Positions 1 to 9,286 are shown, numbered from the stretch's first letter. The stretch is DNA of 64,000 bases from Haloactinopolyspora alba (GCF_003014555.1 NZ_PYGE01000022.1:1-64000); one strand, 5' to 3'. Translations and numbers: made by a program. The notes: a model not told the origin generated them from the letters alone.

Positions 1-347
1 CGGTGACTGCCCCAACAGCACCACCGCACCCGCCACCACCACAGCCGACAACCGCCGCACCACAACAGGCCACCCACTCCCACGATCCTCCGCCGCCATC
101 ATCCAGCTCCAATCACGATTGCAGGTTCGGCACCCAGACCAACCGCCCACTCATGCAACCCGGGCGCGTGCCCACGAAACACCCAGACACCACACCGACA
201 GTGTTGATCCGTTTCAATCTCACCAATCACATGGGCACACCCACACCCATGTCAACACCATGGCCGATACCGGCCACCAACCAGCGACACACCCGATGTC
301 TTGTACAACTGTCGTGCACTACTACGCTACGGCTGGGCCGCAAGCGG
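1..347. other. AC-rich, G-poor stretch without a convincing gene
   Basis: The first 350 bases are rich in A and C and poor in G on the + strand, unlike the balanced GC-rich DNA that follows. All + strand reading here is proline, threonine and histidine rich and resembles no family I know; I see no ribosome binding site in front of an open frame. It may be non-coding, or the eroded remains of the front part of the gene whose tail is visible just downstream. Confidence 0.4.
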
Positions 348-560
348 GTCGCGAACGTCGAGATCGACGCAGCCGCCCGGCACCGAAGGCCCTCCGCGGC
401 CAACACGTGGAACGAGATCCGCCTCGACGTGTCCGGCTGGGCCGGTCGTTCCCCGGTCGACCGGGTGGAGCTGGCGATGTGGGCGTTCGGCGCCAATGAC
501 CCGACCTGTAACCCGCACTTCCAGCTGGACTCCGCCGGGTGGTGCAGCCCGGACGCGTAG
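348..560 (+). pseudogene. Remnant of a glycosidase C-terminal module
   Basis: About 70 codons ending at a stop at 558-560 read as a folded-domain tail: WNEIRLDVSGWAGRS, then a stretch ending FQLDSAGW. The C-terminal module of the GH78 rhamnosidase just downstream (ending at 4474) has WNRVALDVAEWAGRS and then FHLGELGW at the same relative places. The open frame continues upstream, but only into low-complexity proline/threonine residues with no catalytic domain. I therefore read this as the 3' end of a second, related glycosidase whose body is lost or lies outside the window. The alternative is a short intact protein of unknown function. The similarity is seen directly; the pseudogene status is inferred. 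Confidence 0.5.
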
Positions 561-893
561 CCGGTCGGCACCTGATCGTTTCACCACGGTTTTATGCCCG
601 GACCGCGGCGCCCCCGGCGCTCACGGCTTCCGATCGCCTCGGCCAACCGCGCCCACGTCAGCGCACCAGTACCCGAGAATACGACCAACCGGGGGGACCG
701 GGCTCCGTTCGCCGCTTCTCGTCTTCGGTGCGCTCAGGTGGGCATGGATGCGACCTGGGCGCACTTGCAAGGGGTTGAATCGTCTCAAATCGTTACCGTC
801 GAAGTGTTGACCACATCTGGCCGACCCCGTACGTTCACTTCATTGAAACGTCATTTTCGGCGACAGTCCGCTGACACGAACAGGTCGACGCCC
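561..893. other. Intergenic region upstream of the small HTH gene
   Basis: No gene is supported here. Open frames cross the region on both strands but lack a ribosome binding site and recognisable residues. It probably holds the promoter of the HTH gene starting at 894, but I cannot point to a clear -10/-35 pair. Confidence 0.4.
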
Positions 894-1184
894 ATGACGA
901 TGAACCGTTTTTCCGCCGCGCTCGCCGAGCGTGCCCCGGTCCGCCCGGTGCCGCACCTGCGGGTGTGCCCGGTGGCCTCCGACGACCCTCGCCGGGTCTT
1001 TTCGGCCGACGAACTGACTCTGATCTCCCTGTTCGCCGACGGCCTGTGCATCGAGGCCATCGCGCGGCGACTCGACCTGTCCGACCGCACCGTCCGCCGT
1101 CGCTCCCGGGCCCTGTGCGACCGCCTCGGCGTGTCCAGCACCATCCAGGTCGTCGCCTGGGCGGCGCGGCGCCAACTCATCTGA
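894..1184 (+). CDS. Small LuxR-type HTH DNA-binding protein
   Basis: A 96-residue protein made almost entirely of a LuxR/GerE-type helix-turn-helix. After a short N-terminal stretch, residues about 38-96 run FSADELTLISLFADGL, then the recognition region IARRLDLSDRTVRRRS and LCDRLGVSST, the usual four-helix pattern. There is no receiver, PAS or ATPase domain in front, so it is either a single-domain regulator or the surviving output half of a larger one. The ATG at 894 was chosen because the upstream extension is low complexity; a second in-frame ATG lies two codons on (900). It precedes the rhamnosidase gene in the same direction, so local control is possible but unproven. Confidence 0.65.
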   Translation: MTMNRFSAALAERAPVRPVPHLRVCPVASDDPRRVFSADELTLISLFADGLCIEAIARRLDLSDRTVRRRSRALCDRLGVSSTIQVVAWAARRQLI

Positions 1185-1315
1185 CATCGGTGTGATCATG
1201 TGATCTGCGACAGCCACGGCCATGCCTGGCGGCGCCGGCCCTACGACGCCGACGCCGCGCGCCGGCACTCCGACCGCGCGCCCGATCTCCTCGATCTGAT
1301 GCGTAAGGACCACGT

Positions 1316-4300
1316 GTGACCGACCACGACACCAGCCCCGTGCCCACGCTCCGCTGGGTCGACGACCACCGGCCGCTCGGCGCGAGCGAGCCGCCGCCCC
1401 CGTCCCGGGTCGTCCACGTCGTGTCCGCGGCACGGCCGAGGTTCTCGTGGATCGTGCCGCTGGTGCGCGACGGGCAGACCCAGACCGCGTACGAGGTGCG
1501 TCTCGCACCGGACGACCTCGATCCGCGCACGGCCGGCGACGTCTCGCTGACGTGGTCGTCAGGTGTCGTCGAGTCGGCGGAGTCGACGTGGATCCGGCCG
1601 GACGCCGACGTGGCGCCGTACAGCCGGTACCGGTGGACGGTCCGGACCCGCGACGAGCACGGTGCCTGGTCGGGCTGGGCCGAGCCCGCCGCGATCGAGG
1701 CCGGTCCGCTGTGCGCCGAGGACTGGAGAGCGGCATGGGTCTCGGTGTCCTCGCCGCGGACGGTGGTCGGTGCCATCGACCTCCCGGCCGCTCCGGTGCG
1801 AGCCCGCCTGCACGTCACCGCGCAGGGCGTCTACCGCGCGCGGGTCGGCGGCGACGTCGTCAATCCGGGCACCGCCGAGGCGTCGCGCACCGACGCCGTG
1901 CGGGCGCTCTACCGCACCTATGACGTCACCGACCTGCTCACCGCCGGTTCGACCACGCTCGAGATCGACCTCGGTGCGAGTCACTGGGCGAGATGCGGGC
2001 ACGATCCGCGACTGCTCGCCGAGGTCGTCGCCGTGCTGGGCGACGGCTCAGTGGTGCGCGCGGGCACGGGCGCCGACTGGTCCTCACGTCCGTCCCAGGT
2101 GGTGGTCGACGAGGCGTTCTACGTCGAGCGACACGACCCCCGGCATGCCGCGACCGACGCAAGTGAACCCGTGGCCGTGGTCGCACCCGGCGAGCCCGGG
2201 ATGCCGTCGCGCATCGTGCCCGACCCGGCGCCGCCGATCCGCGCCGTGGCCGAACGCACAGCGACGGAGATCGGCCGGCCCGGGCCCGGGCGGCGGGTCT
2301 ACGACGTCGGGACGAACATCGCCGGCCGTTCCCGGGTGACGCTGCGCGACACGGTGCCGGCCGGCACCGAGATCGTCGTCGTCCACGGCGAGCTGCTGGG
2401 ACCCGACGGATCCGTCGACACGACCAACCTGAAGATGCCGTACGACGGCGCCCGGCACCGGCAGTCGGTGGAATACGTCTGCACCGGCGAACCGGACGAC
2501 GTCGCGGAGGCGTGGTTCGCCTTCCACGGGTTCCGGTATCTCGAGGTCATGGGGCTCCCCGACGACGCCGAGGCGGCGGTCACCGGGCTCGTGCTGCATT
2601 CGGACCTGCCGGACGCCGCGGCATTCGACTCCGACGACCCGACCATGCTGCGCCTGGTCAGGGCCGCAAGGCGCACCCAGCTCAACAATCTGCACGGCAT
2701 CCCCGAGGACTGCCCGACACGCGAGCAAGCCGGCTGGACCGGCGACGCCGCCGCCACCACCGACCTCGCGCTCGCCCAGCTGGATCTCGGCGGCTTCTAC
2801 CGCAAATGGCTCGGCGACCTGGCGACCAGTCAGCGCACCGACGGCAGCATCCCGGCGGTCGTACCCGCCATCCCGCCCAAAGCACCACCGTCGGATCCCG
2901 TGTGGGGGTCGGCGCTACAGCGCGTCCTGCTCGGGCACTGGCTGCATTACGGCGACCCCGTCCTCGTTGCCGAGCACCTGCCCGCCCTGCGGCGATGGGT
3001 CGACTACCAGCTGAGCCTGGTCCGTGACGGCGCTGTCCGCGATGCCGAGATCAGCTACGGCCACGACTGGCTGGGCCTGGCCCAGACGCCGCCGGAACTG
3101 CTGCACACCGGTGCGACACTTGATGCCCTCGACACGCTGGCCGCACTCGAGGAGGAGTTCGGCGACGGGGCCGAGGGGCAACGGCGGCGCGACCAGGCCA
3201 CCGGCCTACGGACGTCCGCCCGTGCCGTGTTCCGCGACTCCGGCCGCGACGTCTGGGCGAACGGCTCGCAGGGCGCGAACGCGGTCGCCGTCGTCGCAGG
3301 CCTCGTCGGCCCCGGCGAGGCCGAGGATGCCGCCGTGGCCATCGAGCGCGACGTCCGGGCGCGCGGCAACCGTGCGAGCACGGGGTTCGCGGCGACCACG
3401 ACGCTGGTACGCGCGCTGGCCGCGACCGATCGCGCCCAGGTGATCAGCGACGCCGTCCACCAGCCCGAACAGCCCGGTATCGGCTCGATGCTCGTCGACG
3501 GTCCGGGCACGTTGTGGGAGAACTGGTCGATCGACCCGAGCAACACGGGCACCGGCTCACTCGACCACGTCGGTCTCGGCGGTCCGTTCGCTGGCTGGGT
3601 GTGGACCGGCCTGGTGGGACTGCGACCAACGGCGGCCGGCTTCCGCCGGTTCGAGGTCGCGCCGCAGCCCGTGGAGGGCGTCGATCGCGCGTCCAGCGTC
3701 ACCCAGACCGTGCGCGGCACGGTGCGCGTGGCGTGGGAGCGCGACGGCGACGACCTGTGGCTCGACGTCGAAGTGCCGGTGGGCGCGGCCGCGGCGGTCC
3801 GGCTTCCCGGCGCGGAGCCCGTCGACGTCGGGCCGGGACGCCACCGTGTCCATGGCATGTGGCCGAAGCCGCTCGCGGTGCCCCCGGTCTCGCTGCCGTC
3901 GGGCCGGCAGCCGGCTCTTGCCGAGACGGCCGCGGACGTGTCCGGCGGGGAGAACTGGCTGCCCGCGGCGACATCGGCCGTGGTCCCGACGGTCGACGTC
4001 GCCGGCCTCGACGTCCTCGACCACGGCCTGCACTGCATGCCCGTGCCGCACGCCCAGGTGCCCGGGCCGGTCCTGCGCTTGACCGGCCGGGGGGACGTCG
4101 AGCCCGACGTCCCTCACCTGCTCCGCCTCGTTCTCGCCGGACCGATGGATCTGACGGCCGCGCAGTTCGTCTATGGCCTGATCGACCTGTGCGTGCCCAA
4201 GCCGCACAGGCGCCCGGAACTGGTACTTCGGGTCCACGGAGCCGAGGGTGCCGTCGCGGAGGCCACGGCCGGGACCTGGCCGGCCGGCTGGAACCGCGTC

Positions 4301-4474
4301 GCGCTGGATGTCGCCGAGTGGGCCGGCCGGTCGGCGATCACCGCCGTCGAAGCCGGGGTGCGGTTTCGGTCTGCGGGCCCGGACGACATCGTGCACCGTC
4401 CGGGTGCGGAGACTGTCGCGGTGACGTTCCACCTCGGTGAGCTCGGTTGGAGCGCCGCCCGCCGCACCTGGTGA
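1316..4474 (+). CDS. GH78-family alpha-L-rhamnosidase with extra C-terminal module
   Basis: A 1052-residue glycoside hydrolase expected to remove terminal alpha-L-rhamnose from plant glycosides or polysaccharides. N-terminal beta-sandwich domains lead into an (alpha/alpha)6 barrel with the GH78 signature DCPTREQAGWTGDA: D465, E470 and D477 are spaced exactly as the acidic residues D567, E572 and D579 of Bacillus sp. GL1 RhaB. A further Glu in TLWENW (E735) matches the fourth conserved acid, E841. Residues about 870-1052 form an additional module not needed for the family. There is no signal peptide, so the enzyme is probably cytoplasmic. The GTG start at 1316 follows a GTAAGGA-type ribosome binding site. 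A LacI regulator follows directly, which fits sugar-induced control. Confidence 0.85.
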   Translation: MTDHDTSPVPTLRWVDDHRPLGASEPPPPSRVVHVVSAARPRFSWIVPLVRDGQTQTAYEVRLAPDDLDPRTAGDVSLTWSSGVVESAESTWIRPDADVAPYSRYRWTVRTRDEHGAWSGWAEPAAIEAGPLCAEDWRAAWVSVSSPRTVVGAIDLPAAPVRARLHVTAQGVYRARVGGDVVNPGTAEASRTDAVRALYRTYDVTDLLTAGSTTLEIDLGASHWARCGHDPRLLAEVVAVLGDGSVVRAGTGADWSSRPSQVVVDEAFYVERHDPRHAATDASEPVAVVAPGEPGMPSRIVPDPAPPIRAVAERTATEIGRPGPGRRVYDVGTNIAGRSRVTLRDTVPAGTEIVVVHGELLGPDGSVDTTNLKMPYDGARHRQSVEYVCTGEPDDVAEAWFAFHGFRYLEVMGLPDDAEAAVTGLVLHSDLPDAAAFDSDDPTMLRLVRAARRTQLNNLHGIPEDCPTREQAGWTGDAAATTDLALAQLDLGGFYRKWLGDLATSQRTDGSIPAVVPAIPPKAPPSDPVWGSALQRVLLGHWLHYGDPVLVAEHLPALRRWVDYQLSLVRDGAVRDAEISYGHDWLGLAQTPPELLHTGATLDALDTLAALEEEFGDGAEGQRRRDQATGLRTSARAVFRDSGRDVWANGSQGANAVAVVAGLVGPGEAEDAAVAIERDVRARGNRASTGFAATTTLVRALAATDRAQVISDAVHQPEQPGIGSMLVDGPGTLWENWSIDPSNTGTGSLDHVGLGGPFAGWVWTGLVGLRPTAAGFRRFEVAPQPVEGVDRASSVTQTVRGTVRVAWERDGDDLWLDVEVPVGAAAAVRLPGAEPVDVGPGRHRVHGMWPKPLAVPPVSLPSGRQPALAETAADVSGGENWLPAATSAVVPTVDVAGLDVLDHGLHCMPVPHAQVPGPVLRLTGRGDVEPDVPHLLRLVLAGPMDLTAAQFVYGLIDLCVPKPHRRPELVLRVHGAEGAVAEATAGTWPAGWNRVALDVAEWAGRSAITAVEAGVRFRSAGPDDIVHRPGAETVAVTFHLGELGWSAARRTW

Positions 4475-4625
4475 ATCGCCGGACGTCGGTCCGGGGTTCG
4501 ACCCTGACACGTGCCGATCGGGTGGAACTCGGCCAAACGTGGGAAGGAGCCTGCTGATCGGCGTTTCACCAGGTCGTACGTGGCAGAATCGGTGGACACG
4601 ATGAATGAGCCGGAACGAGGTGGAG

Positions 4626-5684
4626 ATGCCGGGCGAACGCAAGCGACACGCGCCGCGAGGCTCCAACGCGAAACCGCTGACCGGCATCCGTGAAGTGGCC
4701 CGCCTCGCCGGAGTCTCTGTGGGCACGGTCTCGAATGTCCTGAACCGGCCGGACAAGGTCTCCGAGGCGACGCTCGCGCGGGTCGAACAGGTCATAGAGC
4801 GCCTCGATTTCGTCCCCAACCGCGGCGCGGCGGATCTCCGCACGGGGCGCAGCCGGATGATCGGCCTGGTCGTACCCGACATCACCAACCCCTTCTTCGC
4901 CGACGTGGCCCGGGGAGCGGTCGACGCTGCCGGCCAGCAGGGTTACGTCGTCGTGCTGTGCAACTGCGATCAGGACATCGACAAGCAGAACGGCTACCTC
5001 GACGTACTCGAGGAGCAGCGGGTCGCGGGGGTTCTCATCAACCCCATCGGGGCCATCCCCTCCGGGCTGTCCCGGCTGCGCGACCGCGGCTCCGGAGTCG
5101 TCCTGGTCGACCGCTCGGCGAAGCTCAGCGACTACTCCTCCGCGGCGGTCGACGACGTGCGGGGCGGCCAGGTCGCCATCGAGCACCTGCTTGGCCTGGG
5201 TGCCAAGCGCATCGCCCTGGTGAACGGGCCCACATCGCTGCGCCAGTGCTCCGACCGTCGTCGCGGCGCACGCCGGGCCTTGTCCGCTGCCGGCCGCTCC
5301 GCCGACGACCTGATCGAGGTGGTCAACTCGACCATGACGATCCACGCCGGGGTCAGCGCGGTCGACCAGCTCCTCGCGCTCGACTCCACTCCAGACGCGG
5401 TCTTCTGCACCAACGACCTGCTGGCCATCGGCGTCACCCGGGCCCTGGCTCAGGTCGGCCGCGACGTCCCCGGCGACGTCGCCGTCATGGGCTACGACGA
5501 CGTCGACCTCGCCGCCGAGGCACCCGTCCCGCTGACCTCCATCGGCCAGCCGAAGTACGAGCTGGGGCACGTCGCGACCGAACTCCTGCTCAAGGAACTC
5601 CCGATGGGCGCCGATGCCAAGCATGAGCGCGTGGTCTTTCAGCCCCACCTCACCGTCCGAAACTCGACCACCGCGACGCCCTGA
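4626..5684 (+). CDS. LacI-family transcriptional regulator
   Basis: A sugar-responsive repressor or activator. The N-terminal LacI HTH is clear (GIREVARLAGVSVGTVSNVL, then VNRP-like NRPDKVSEATLARV and the hinge region), followed by a periplasmic-binding-protein-like ligand domain beginning RMIGLVVPDITNPFF and ending near VMGYDDVDLA. I chose the ATG at 4626 because GAGG lies five bases before it and it leaves the usual short arm before the HTH; an ATG at 4605 is possible and adds seven residues. It follows the GH78 rhamnosidase in the same direction, so rhamnose or a rhamnoside is the likely effector, by context only. Confidence 0.85.
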   Translation: MPGERKRHAPRGSNAKPLTGIREVARLAGVSVGTVSNVLNRPDKVSEATLARVEQVIERLDFVPNRGAADLRTGRSRMIGLVVPDITNPFFADVARGAVDAAGQQGYVVVLCNCDQDIDKQNGYLDVLEEQRVAGVLINPIGAIPSGLSRLRDRGSGVVLVDRSAKLSDYSSAAVDDVRGGQVAIEHLLGLGAKRIALVNGPTSLRQCSDRRRGARRALSAAGRSADDLIEVVNSTMTIHAGVSAVDQLLALDSTPDAVFCTNDLLAIGVTRALAQVGRDVPGDVAVMGYDDVDLAAEAPVPLTSIGQPKYELGHVATELLLKELPMGADAKHERVVFQPHLTVRNSTTATP

Positions 5685-5775
5685 ATCCGGTTGGTCCGGC
5701 TCCAGCACCATCGTTCGTCCACAGCCGCCGCGCGTGACGCCATCGGGGTGGGAATTCCTTGTACCCTGGGCGACC

Positions 5776-6627
5776 ATGCGGCTGCGGCGAACTTCTGCCC
5801 GCCGCTCGGCCATGACTGGCGAGCTCGCGGCGCGGACCGCGGAGGCAGTGGCCGGGCTGGACGTGCCGGCCGACACCCGGTCGGCGGCGTTCTTCGACCT
5901 CGACAACACACTGCTCCGGGGCGCGTCGCTGTTCTACCTGGCTCGGGGCATGCACGCCCGGGGGTTCCTGCGCACCGCCGACATCCTGCGCTTCGCCCGG
6001 CGCCAGGCGCGGTTCGCGCTCGGCGCCGAGCACGCGGAGCACATCCACGAGGCCCGGGCGGCCGCGCTGTCCTTCATCACCGGGCGGTCGGTGGCCGAGC
6101 TCGCCGACGTCGCCGAGGAGACCTTCGACGAGTGGATGGCGCACAAGCTCTGGCCGGGCACCCGGGCCATCGCGCAGTTGCACGTCGACCAGGGCCAGCG
6201 GGTCTGGCTGGTCACCGCCGCCCCGGTCGAGGTCGCTGCGGTCATCGCTCGCCGGCTGGGGCTGACCGGAGCGCTCGGAACGGTCGCCGAGCGCGTCGGC
6301 GGCCATTACACCGGCCGCCTCGACGGCGACCTGTTGCACGGCGAGGCCAAGGCGGCCGCGGTCGCCTCCCTGGCCCGGCGCGAGCAGCTCGACATGTCGC
6401 GGTGCTCGGCCTACAGCGACTCCGCCAACGACATCCCGATGCTGTCGCTGGTCGGTTTCCCCTGTGCGGTCAACCCGGACCGCCGGTTGCGGCGGCACGC
6501 CCGGGAACGCGACTGGCGCGTCCGGGACTATCGGGGTCGCCGGCGCACCACGACGCTGGCGATCGCCGCCGGCATCGGCGCACTGGCCGGAACGGTGGTC
6601 GGTGTCGCCGCCGCCCGCCGCCGCTGA
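5776..6627 (+). CDS. HAD-IB family phosphatase (SerB1-like)
   Basis: A 283-residue haloacid dehalogenase-type phosphatase. Motif I is FFDLDNTLLRG (nucleophile Asp in DLDNT), motif II is the VWLVTAAP strand, and motif IV is YSDSANDIPML. The C-terminus carries a single hydrophobic segment (TTLAIAAGIGALAGTVVGVAA) ending in arginines, suggesting a membrane tail. The substrate is unknown; the family contains phosphoserine and lysophospholipid-type phosphatases. The neighbouring acyltransferase, epimerase, bS22 and HTH genes reproduce the M. tuberculosis Rv0500-Rv0505c neighbourhood, where the HAD gene is called serB1, although here it faces the others. ATG 5776 was chosen; ATG 5812 is an alternative. 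Confidence 0.8.
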   Translation: MRLRRTSARRSAMTGELAARTAEAVAGLDVPADTRSAAFFDLDNTLLRGASLFYLARGMHARGFLRTADILRFARRQARFALGAEHAEHIHEARAAALSFITGRSVAELADVAEETFDEWMAHKLWPGTRAIAQLHVDQGQRVWLVTAAPVEVAAVIARRLGLTGALGTVAERVGGHYTGRLDGDLLHGEAKAAAVASLARREQLDMSRCSAYSDSANDIPMLSLVGFPCAVNPDRRLRRHARERDWRVRDYRGRRRTTTLAIAAGIGALAGTVVGVAAARRR

Positions 6628-6651
6628 GCCGCCCTGCCTGACCGGACCGAA

Positions 6652-6729
6652 AATGATCACGTTCCGCATGGAATTCCATGCGTCACGAGGCCTGCAAGGG
6701 TGGTGACGCGTGCACTCGCCTGGTGACGG
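6652..6729 (+). repeat. Palindromic repeat family A, copy 1
   Basis: This begins AATGATCACGTTCCGCATGG and runs on into GCGTCAC and GGTGGTGACGCG. Its first 35 bases match the copy at 47074 with one difference, and its second half shares 25 bases with the reversed copy at 24432. It lies just past the stop of the HAD gene and before the stop of the convergent acyltransferase gene. Confidence 0.75.
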
Positions 6730-6759
6730 CCGCTCCCGATCAGCCCGGACCACCACAGG

Positions 6760-7683
6760 TCAGCCGAACGCCGAGCCCCGCAGCTGTAGCAGCTCGTGCA
6801 GGGTCTGCTGAATGGTGTCGCGGACACGGTCGGTCAGCTCGAACACCACCATGGGGTCGTCCGCCGCTCCGGCGGGGTACTCGTCGGTGCGGATCGGCTC
6901 GCCGAACTCGATCAGCCACTTGGACGGCAACGGGATCAGCCCCAGCGGGCCGAGCCACGGGAACGTCGGCGTGACCGGGAAGTACGGCAACCCGAGCAGC
7001 CGCGCGACGTAACCGGCGTTGGCGACCATCGGATAGATCTCCTCCGCGCCGACCACCGAGCACGGCACGATGGGTGTCCCGGTGCGCAGCGCGGCCGCCA
7101 CGAACCCCCCGCGGCCGAAGCGCTGCAGCTGGTAACGCTCGGCGAACGGTTTGCCGACGCCCTTGAATCCCTCGGGCCACACGCCCACGACCTCGCCGGC
7201 CGACAGCAGCGCCTGGACGTCGTCGTTGCACGCGAGCGTCGAACCGCCCTTGCGCGCCAGGTCGGAGATCACCGGGAGCTGGAACACCAGCGTCGCCGCG
7301 AGTGTGCGCAGGTGCCGCGACCGCGGGTGCTCGTCGTGCACCGCCAGCTGCGTCATCAGTGAATCGACCGGCAGCGTTCCGGAATGGTTGGCCACCACCA
7401 GCGCCGGCCCGTCGTCCGGGATGTTCTCGACACCGCGCACGTCGACGCGGAACCAGTGCCGGTACAGCGGACGCAGCACCGGCAGCAGCACCGTCTCGGT
7501 GAGGTCCTCGTCGAAACCGAAAGCATCGACCTCGAACTCGCCGGTGAGCCGTCTGCCGGCGAACGACGCCAACCGCTCGGCGTCGGGCCCCAGCCGCTCG
7601 CGCACGAACCGGCCGGCCGCTGCGGCCACCCGGTCGAGCGCGCCGGCCCTCTGGTCGTCGTCAGGCTCGTCGGGACCGGTCAC
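6760..7683 (-). CDS. Lysophospholipid acyltransferase family protein (PlsC-like)
   Basis: A 307-residue acyltransferase expected to move an acyl chain onto a lysophospholipid or other lipid acceptor at the membrane. The catalytic block NHSGTLPVD and the acceptor-site motif WPEGFKGVGK are clear, followed by the P-binding strand TGTPIVPCSVVGAEE. It corresponds in position and type to M. tuberculosis Rv0502. The GTG start at 7683 overlaps the stop of the epimerase gene by four bases (GTGA), with GAGAGGG upstream, so the two genes are almost certainly translated from one message. The true substrate is not evident from sequence. Confidence 0.85.
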   Translation of the reverse strand: MTGPDEPDDDQRAGALDRVAAAAGRFVRERLGPDAERLASFAGRRLTGEFEVDAFGFDEDLTETVLLPVLRPLYRHWFRVDVRGVENIPDDGPALVVANHSGTLPVDSLMTQLAVHDEHPRSRHLRTLAATLVFQLPVISDLARKGGSTLACNDDVQALLSAGEVVGVWPEGFKGVGKPFAERYQLQRFGRGGFVAAALRTGTPIVPCSVVGAEEIYPMVANAGYVARLLGLPYFPVTPTFPWLGPLGLIPLPSKWLIEFGEPIRTDEYPAGAADDPMVVFELTDRVRDTIQQTLHELLQLRGSAFG

Positions 7684-8720
7684 GGCTGCCCTCTCTGGTG
7701 GCCGAGCCCGTCCGCGAGGCGGGTACGCACCTGCCGCGCAGCGGCGAGCACGGCGTGCGAGTCGAAACCACCGGTGACGCGTGCCCGGACGAACTCGTCG
7801 AACGTGGCCATGGTGCTGTACGCCGGCTCGAACCCGAGCTGCTCGCGCATCCTGGTCGTGTCGACGCCGCGCCCGTGGGTGAGGAAACGCACCTGCGCGG
7901 AATCCATGTCGGCGACGCCGGTACGTCGCATCAGCCCGCCGACCAGGGGCGTTCCGAGGGTCGGCAGCGGCACCGCCGGGCGCCCGGCTCTGGCCAGCGC
8001 CTGGCTGAGCACGAGGAAGCCGTCGCCGGCGACGTTGACGATGCCGGTGTGCTCGCCCAGCGTGGTGTGCCGCAACGCGTCCAGGCAGTCTTGCTCGTGC
8101 ACGAGCTGGAACCGCGGGTCGCGCCCGGCGACGAACGGGACGGCGGGCAGCGCGAAGTACTCGGACAGCGCCGTGCGGATGGTGGGCCCGAGGACGTTGG
8201 CGAAGCGCAGGATGCTGACGTGGACGTCGGGGCGGCGCCTGGAGAATCCGCGGACGTAGGCCTCCACCTCGCTCGCGTCCTTCTCGTACCCGCCGCGCGC
8301 CAGCGCTCCCGGCACCATGTCCTCGGTGAACAGCGCGGGAGCGTGAGCGCCGGCCCCGTAGACGGTGGTGGACGACTTCACCACCACTGTGCGCACCGAC
8401 GCCGCGCGCTGGCAGGCCGCCAGCAGCTGCATGGTGCCGATGACGTTGATCTCTTTCTGCGGCGAGCGGCCACCCGCGTCGGACCGCGTCGCCAGGATGT
8501 TCATGTGTACGACGGTGTCCGGCTCGACTCGCTGCATGACGCGGCCGATGTCGGAGGTGCGGATGTCGGCCCGGACGAACTCGGCGTCGCCGATGTCGTC
8601 GTCCGGCGGGACGACGTCGATGCCGACGACGCGGTCGACGCGGTCGTCGTGGGAGAGCTGCTCGGCGAGGAGCGCGCCCAGGTGCCGGGCCACCCCGACG
8701 ACCATGACCACCCTCGACAC
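7680..8720 (-). CDS. NAD-dependent epimerase/dehydratase (extended SDR)
   Basis: A 346-residue sugar-nucleotide-type Rossmann protein, the counterpart by position of M. tuberculosis Rv0501 (named galE2). The dinucleotide fold starts VVMVVGVARHLGALLA, so the usual GxxGxxG is degenerate (GVARHLG). The active-site serines and threonines are at VVKSSTTVYG, while the expected YxxxK is replaced by YEKDASE, a divergent form seen in this subgroup. It may be a structural or regulatory relative rather than a GalE. The GTG start at 8720 has GGGAGG upstream; an ATG five codons in (8705) is possible. It overlaps the acyltransferase by four bases. Confidence 0.8.
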   Translation of the reverse strand: MSRVVMVVGVARHLGALLAEQLSHDDRVDRVVGIDVVPPDDDIGDAEFVRADIRTSDIGRVMQRVEPDTVVHMNILATRSDAGGRSPQKEINVIGTMQLLAACQRAASVRTVVVKSSTTVYGAGAHAPALFTEDMVPGALARGGYEKDASEVEAYVRGFSRRRPDVHVSILRFANVLGPTIRTALSEYFALPAVPFVAGRDPRFQLVHEQDCLDALRHTTLGEHTGIVNVAGDGFLVLSQALARAGRPAVPLPTLGTPLVGGLMRRTGVADMDSAQVRFLTHGRGVDTTRMREQLGFEPAYSTMATFDEFVRARVTGGFDSHAVLAAARQVRTRLADGLGHQRGQP

Positions 8721-8808
8721 CGGATCGACCCTCCCGTCACGCAGGCCGCCAGCTTATCGCCGGCGCCGCCCGTGGCCGTGGTGTACCCGGTACGGGCCCG
8801 CCGACGGC

Positions 8809-8910
8809 CTACTTGCCCTGACGACGTCGCTGCACTCGCGTGCGGCGCAGGAGCTTACGGTGCTTCTTCTTCGCCATCCGCTTGCGGCGCTTCTTGATCA
8901 CAGAGCCCAC
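8809..8910 (-). CDS. Small ribosomal subunit protein bS22 (AURKAIP1/COX24-type)
   Basis: A 33-residue, extremely basic protein, beginning [20 protein letters not shown] after the start residue and ending RRQGK. This is nearly the same as the 33-residue mycobacterial bS22 (Rv0500B in M. tuberculosis), which binds 16S rRNA near the decoding region. It starts at a GTG (8908-8910) preceded by GAGGG. A longer open frame continues upstream but has no family support. It lies between the HTH gene and the epimerase gene exactly as in mycobacteria, which makes the call firm in spite of its size. Confidence 0.92.
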   Translation of the reverse strand: MGSVIKKRRKRMAKKKHRKLLRRTRVQRRRQGK

Positions 8911-9067
8911 GGGGCCACCCTCACTCGGTTCGGTCGGTCGTGTCCGCTCCGCAGGACCGCACAGCGGCCGCGGACTTCCTCGGCAACACGGGGAGCCCGC
9001 GCGCACCGACACAGGTTATCCGCGGGCCCGGGTGCGTGATCCAATCGTTACAGCACGGAGCAGGCGC

Positions 9068-9286
9068 TCAGCCGGCTTCCATCCCGTGGACGTAGGACTC
9101 GCGCAGGTACTCGTGCACCGCGCTCTCGGGGATGCGGAAAGACCGTCCGACCTGGACCGCCGGCAGCGTGCCGGCGTGGACGAGGCGGTACACGGTCATC
9201 TTCGAGACCCTCATCACGGTCGCCACCTCGGCCACGGTGAGGAAGCGCACCTCTCCCAACGGTGCTTCCGGTCCGTTCGTCGTCAT
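9068..9286 (-). CDS. Excisionase/BldC-like HTH DNA-binding protein
   Basis: A 72-residue MerR-like winged-helix protein: LTVAEVATVMRVSKMTVYRL is the helix-turn-helix, followed by the wing VGRSFRIPESAVHEYL. Such small proteins bind DNA as head-to-tail oligomers in the BldC group. Its place beside bS22 and near proC matches M. tuberculosis Rv0500A, so it belongs to a conserved housekeeping neighbourhood rather than a mobile element, despite the excisionase-like fold. The ATG at 9286 has GGAGGGG in front. Its targets cannot be read from the sequence. Confidence 0.85.
   Translation of the reverse strand: MTTNGPEAPLGEVRFLTVAEVATVMRVSKMTVYRLVHAGTLPAVQVGRSFRIPESAVHEYLRESYVHGMEAG

Noticed and set aside
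1177-1818. - strand frames over the start of the rhamnosidase gene
   Set aside because: They are antisense to a GH78 enzyme with all catalytic residues, with no ribosome binding site or family features.
4485-4515. tRNA-like GGGGTTCGACCC sequence
   Set aside because: It resembles a T-arm, but no acceptor or anticodon arms can be formed around it.
6652-6729. Insertion sequence
   Set aside because: The family A elements are at most about 103 bases, far too short to code a transposase, and none is found nearby.
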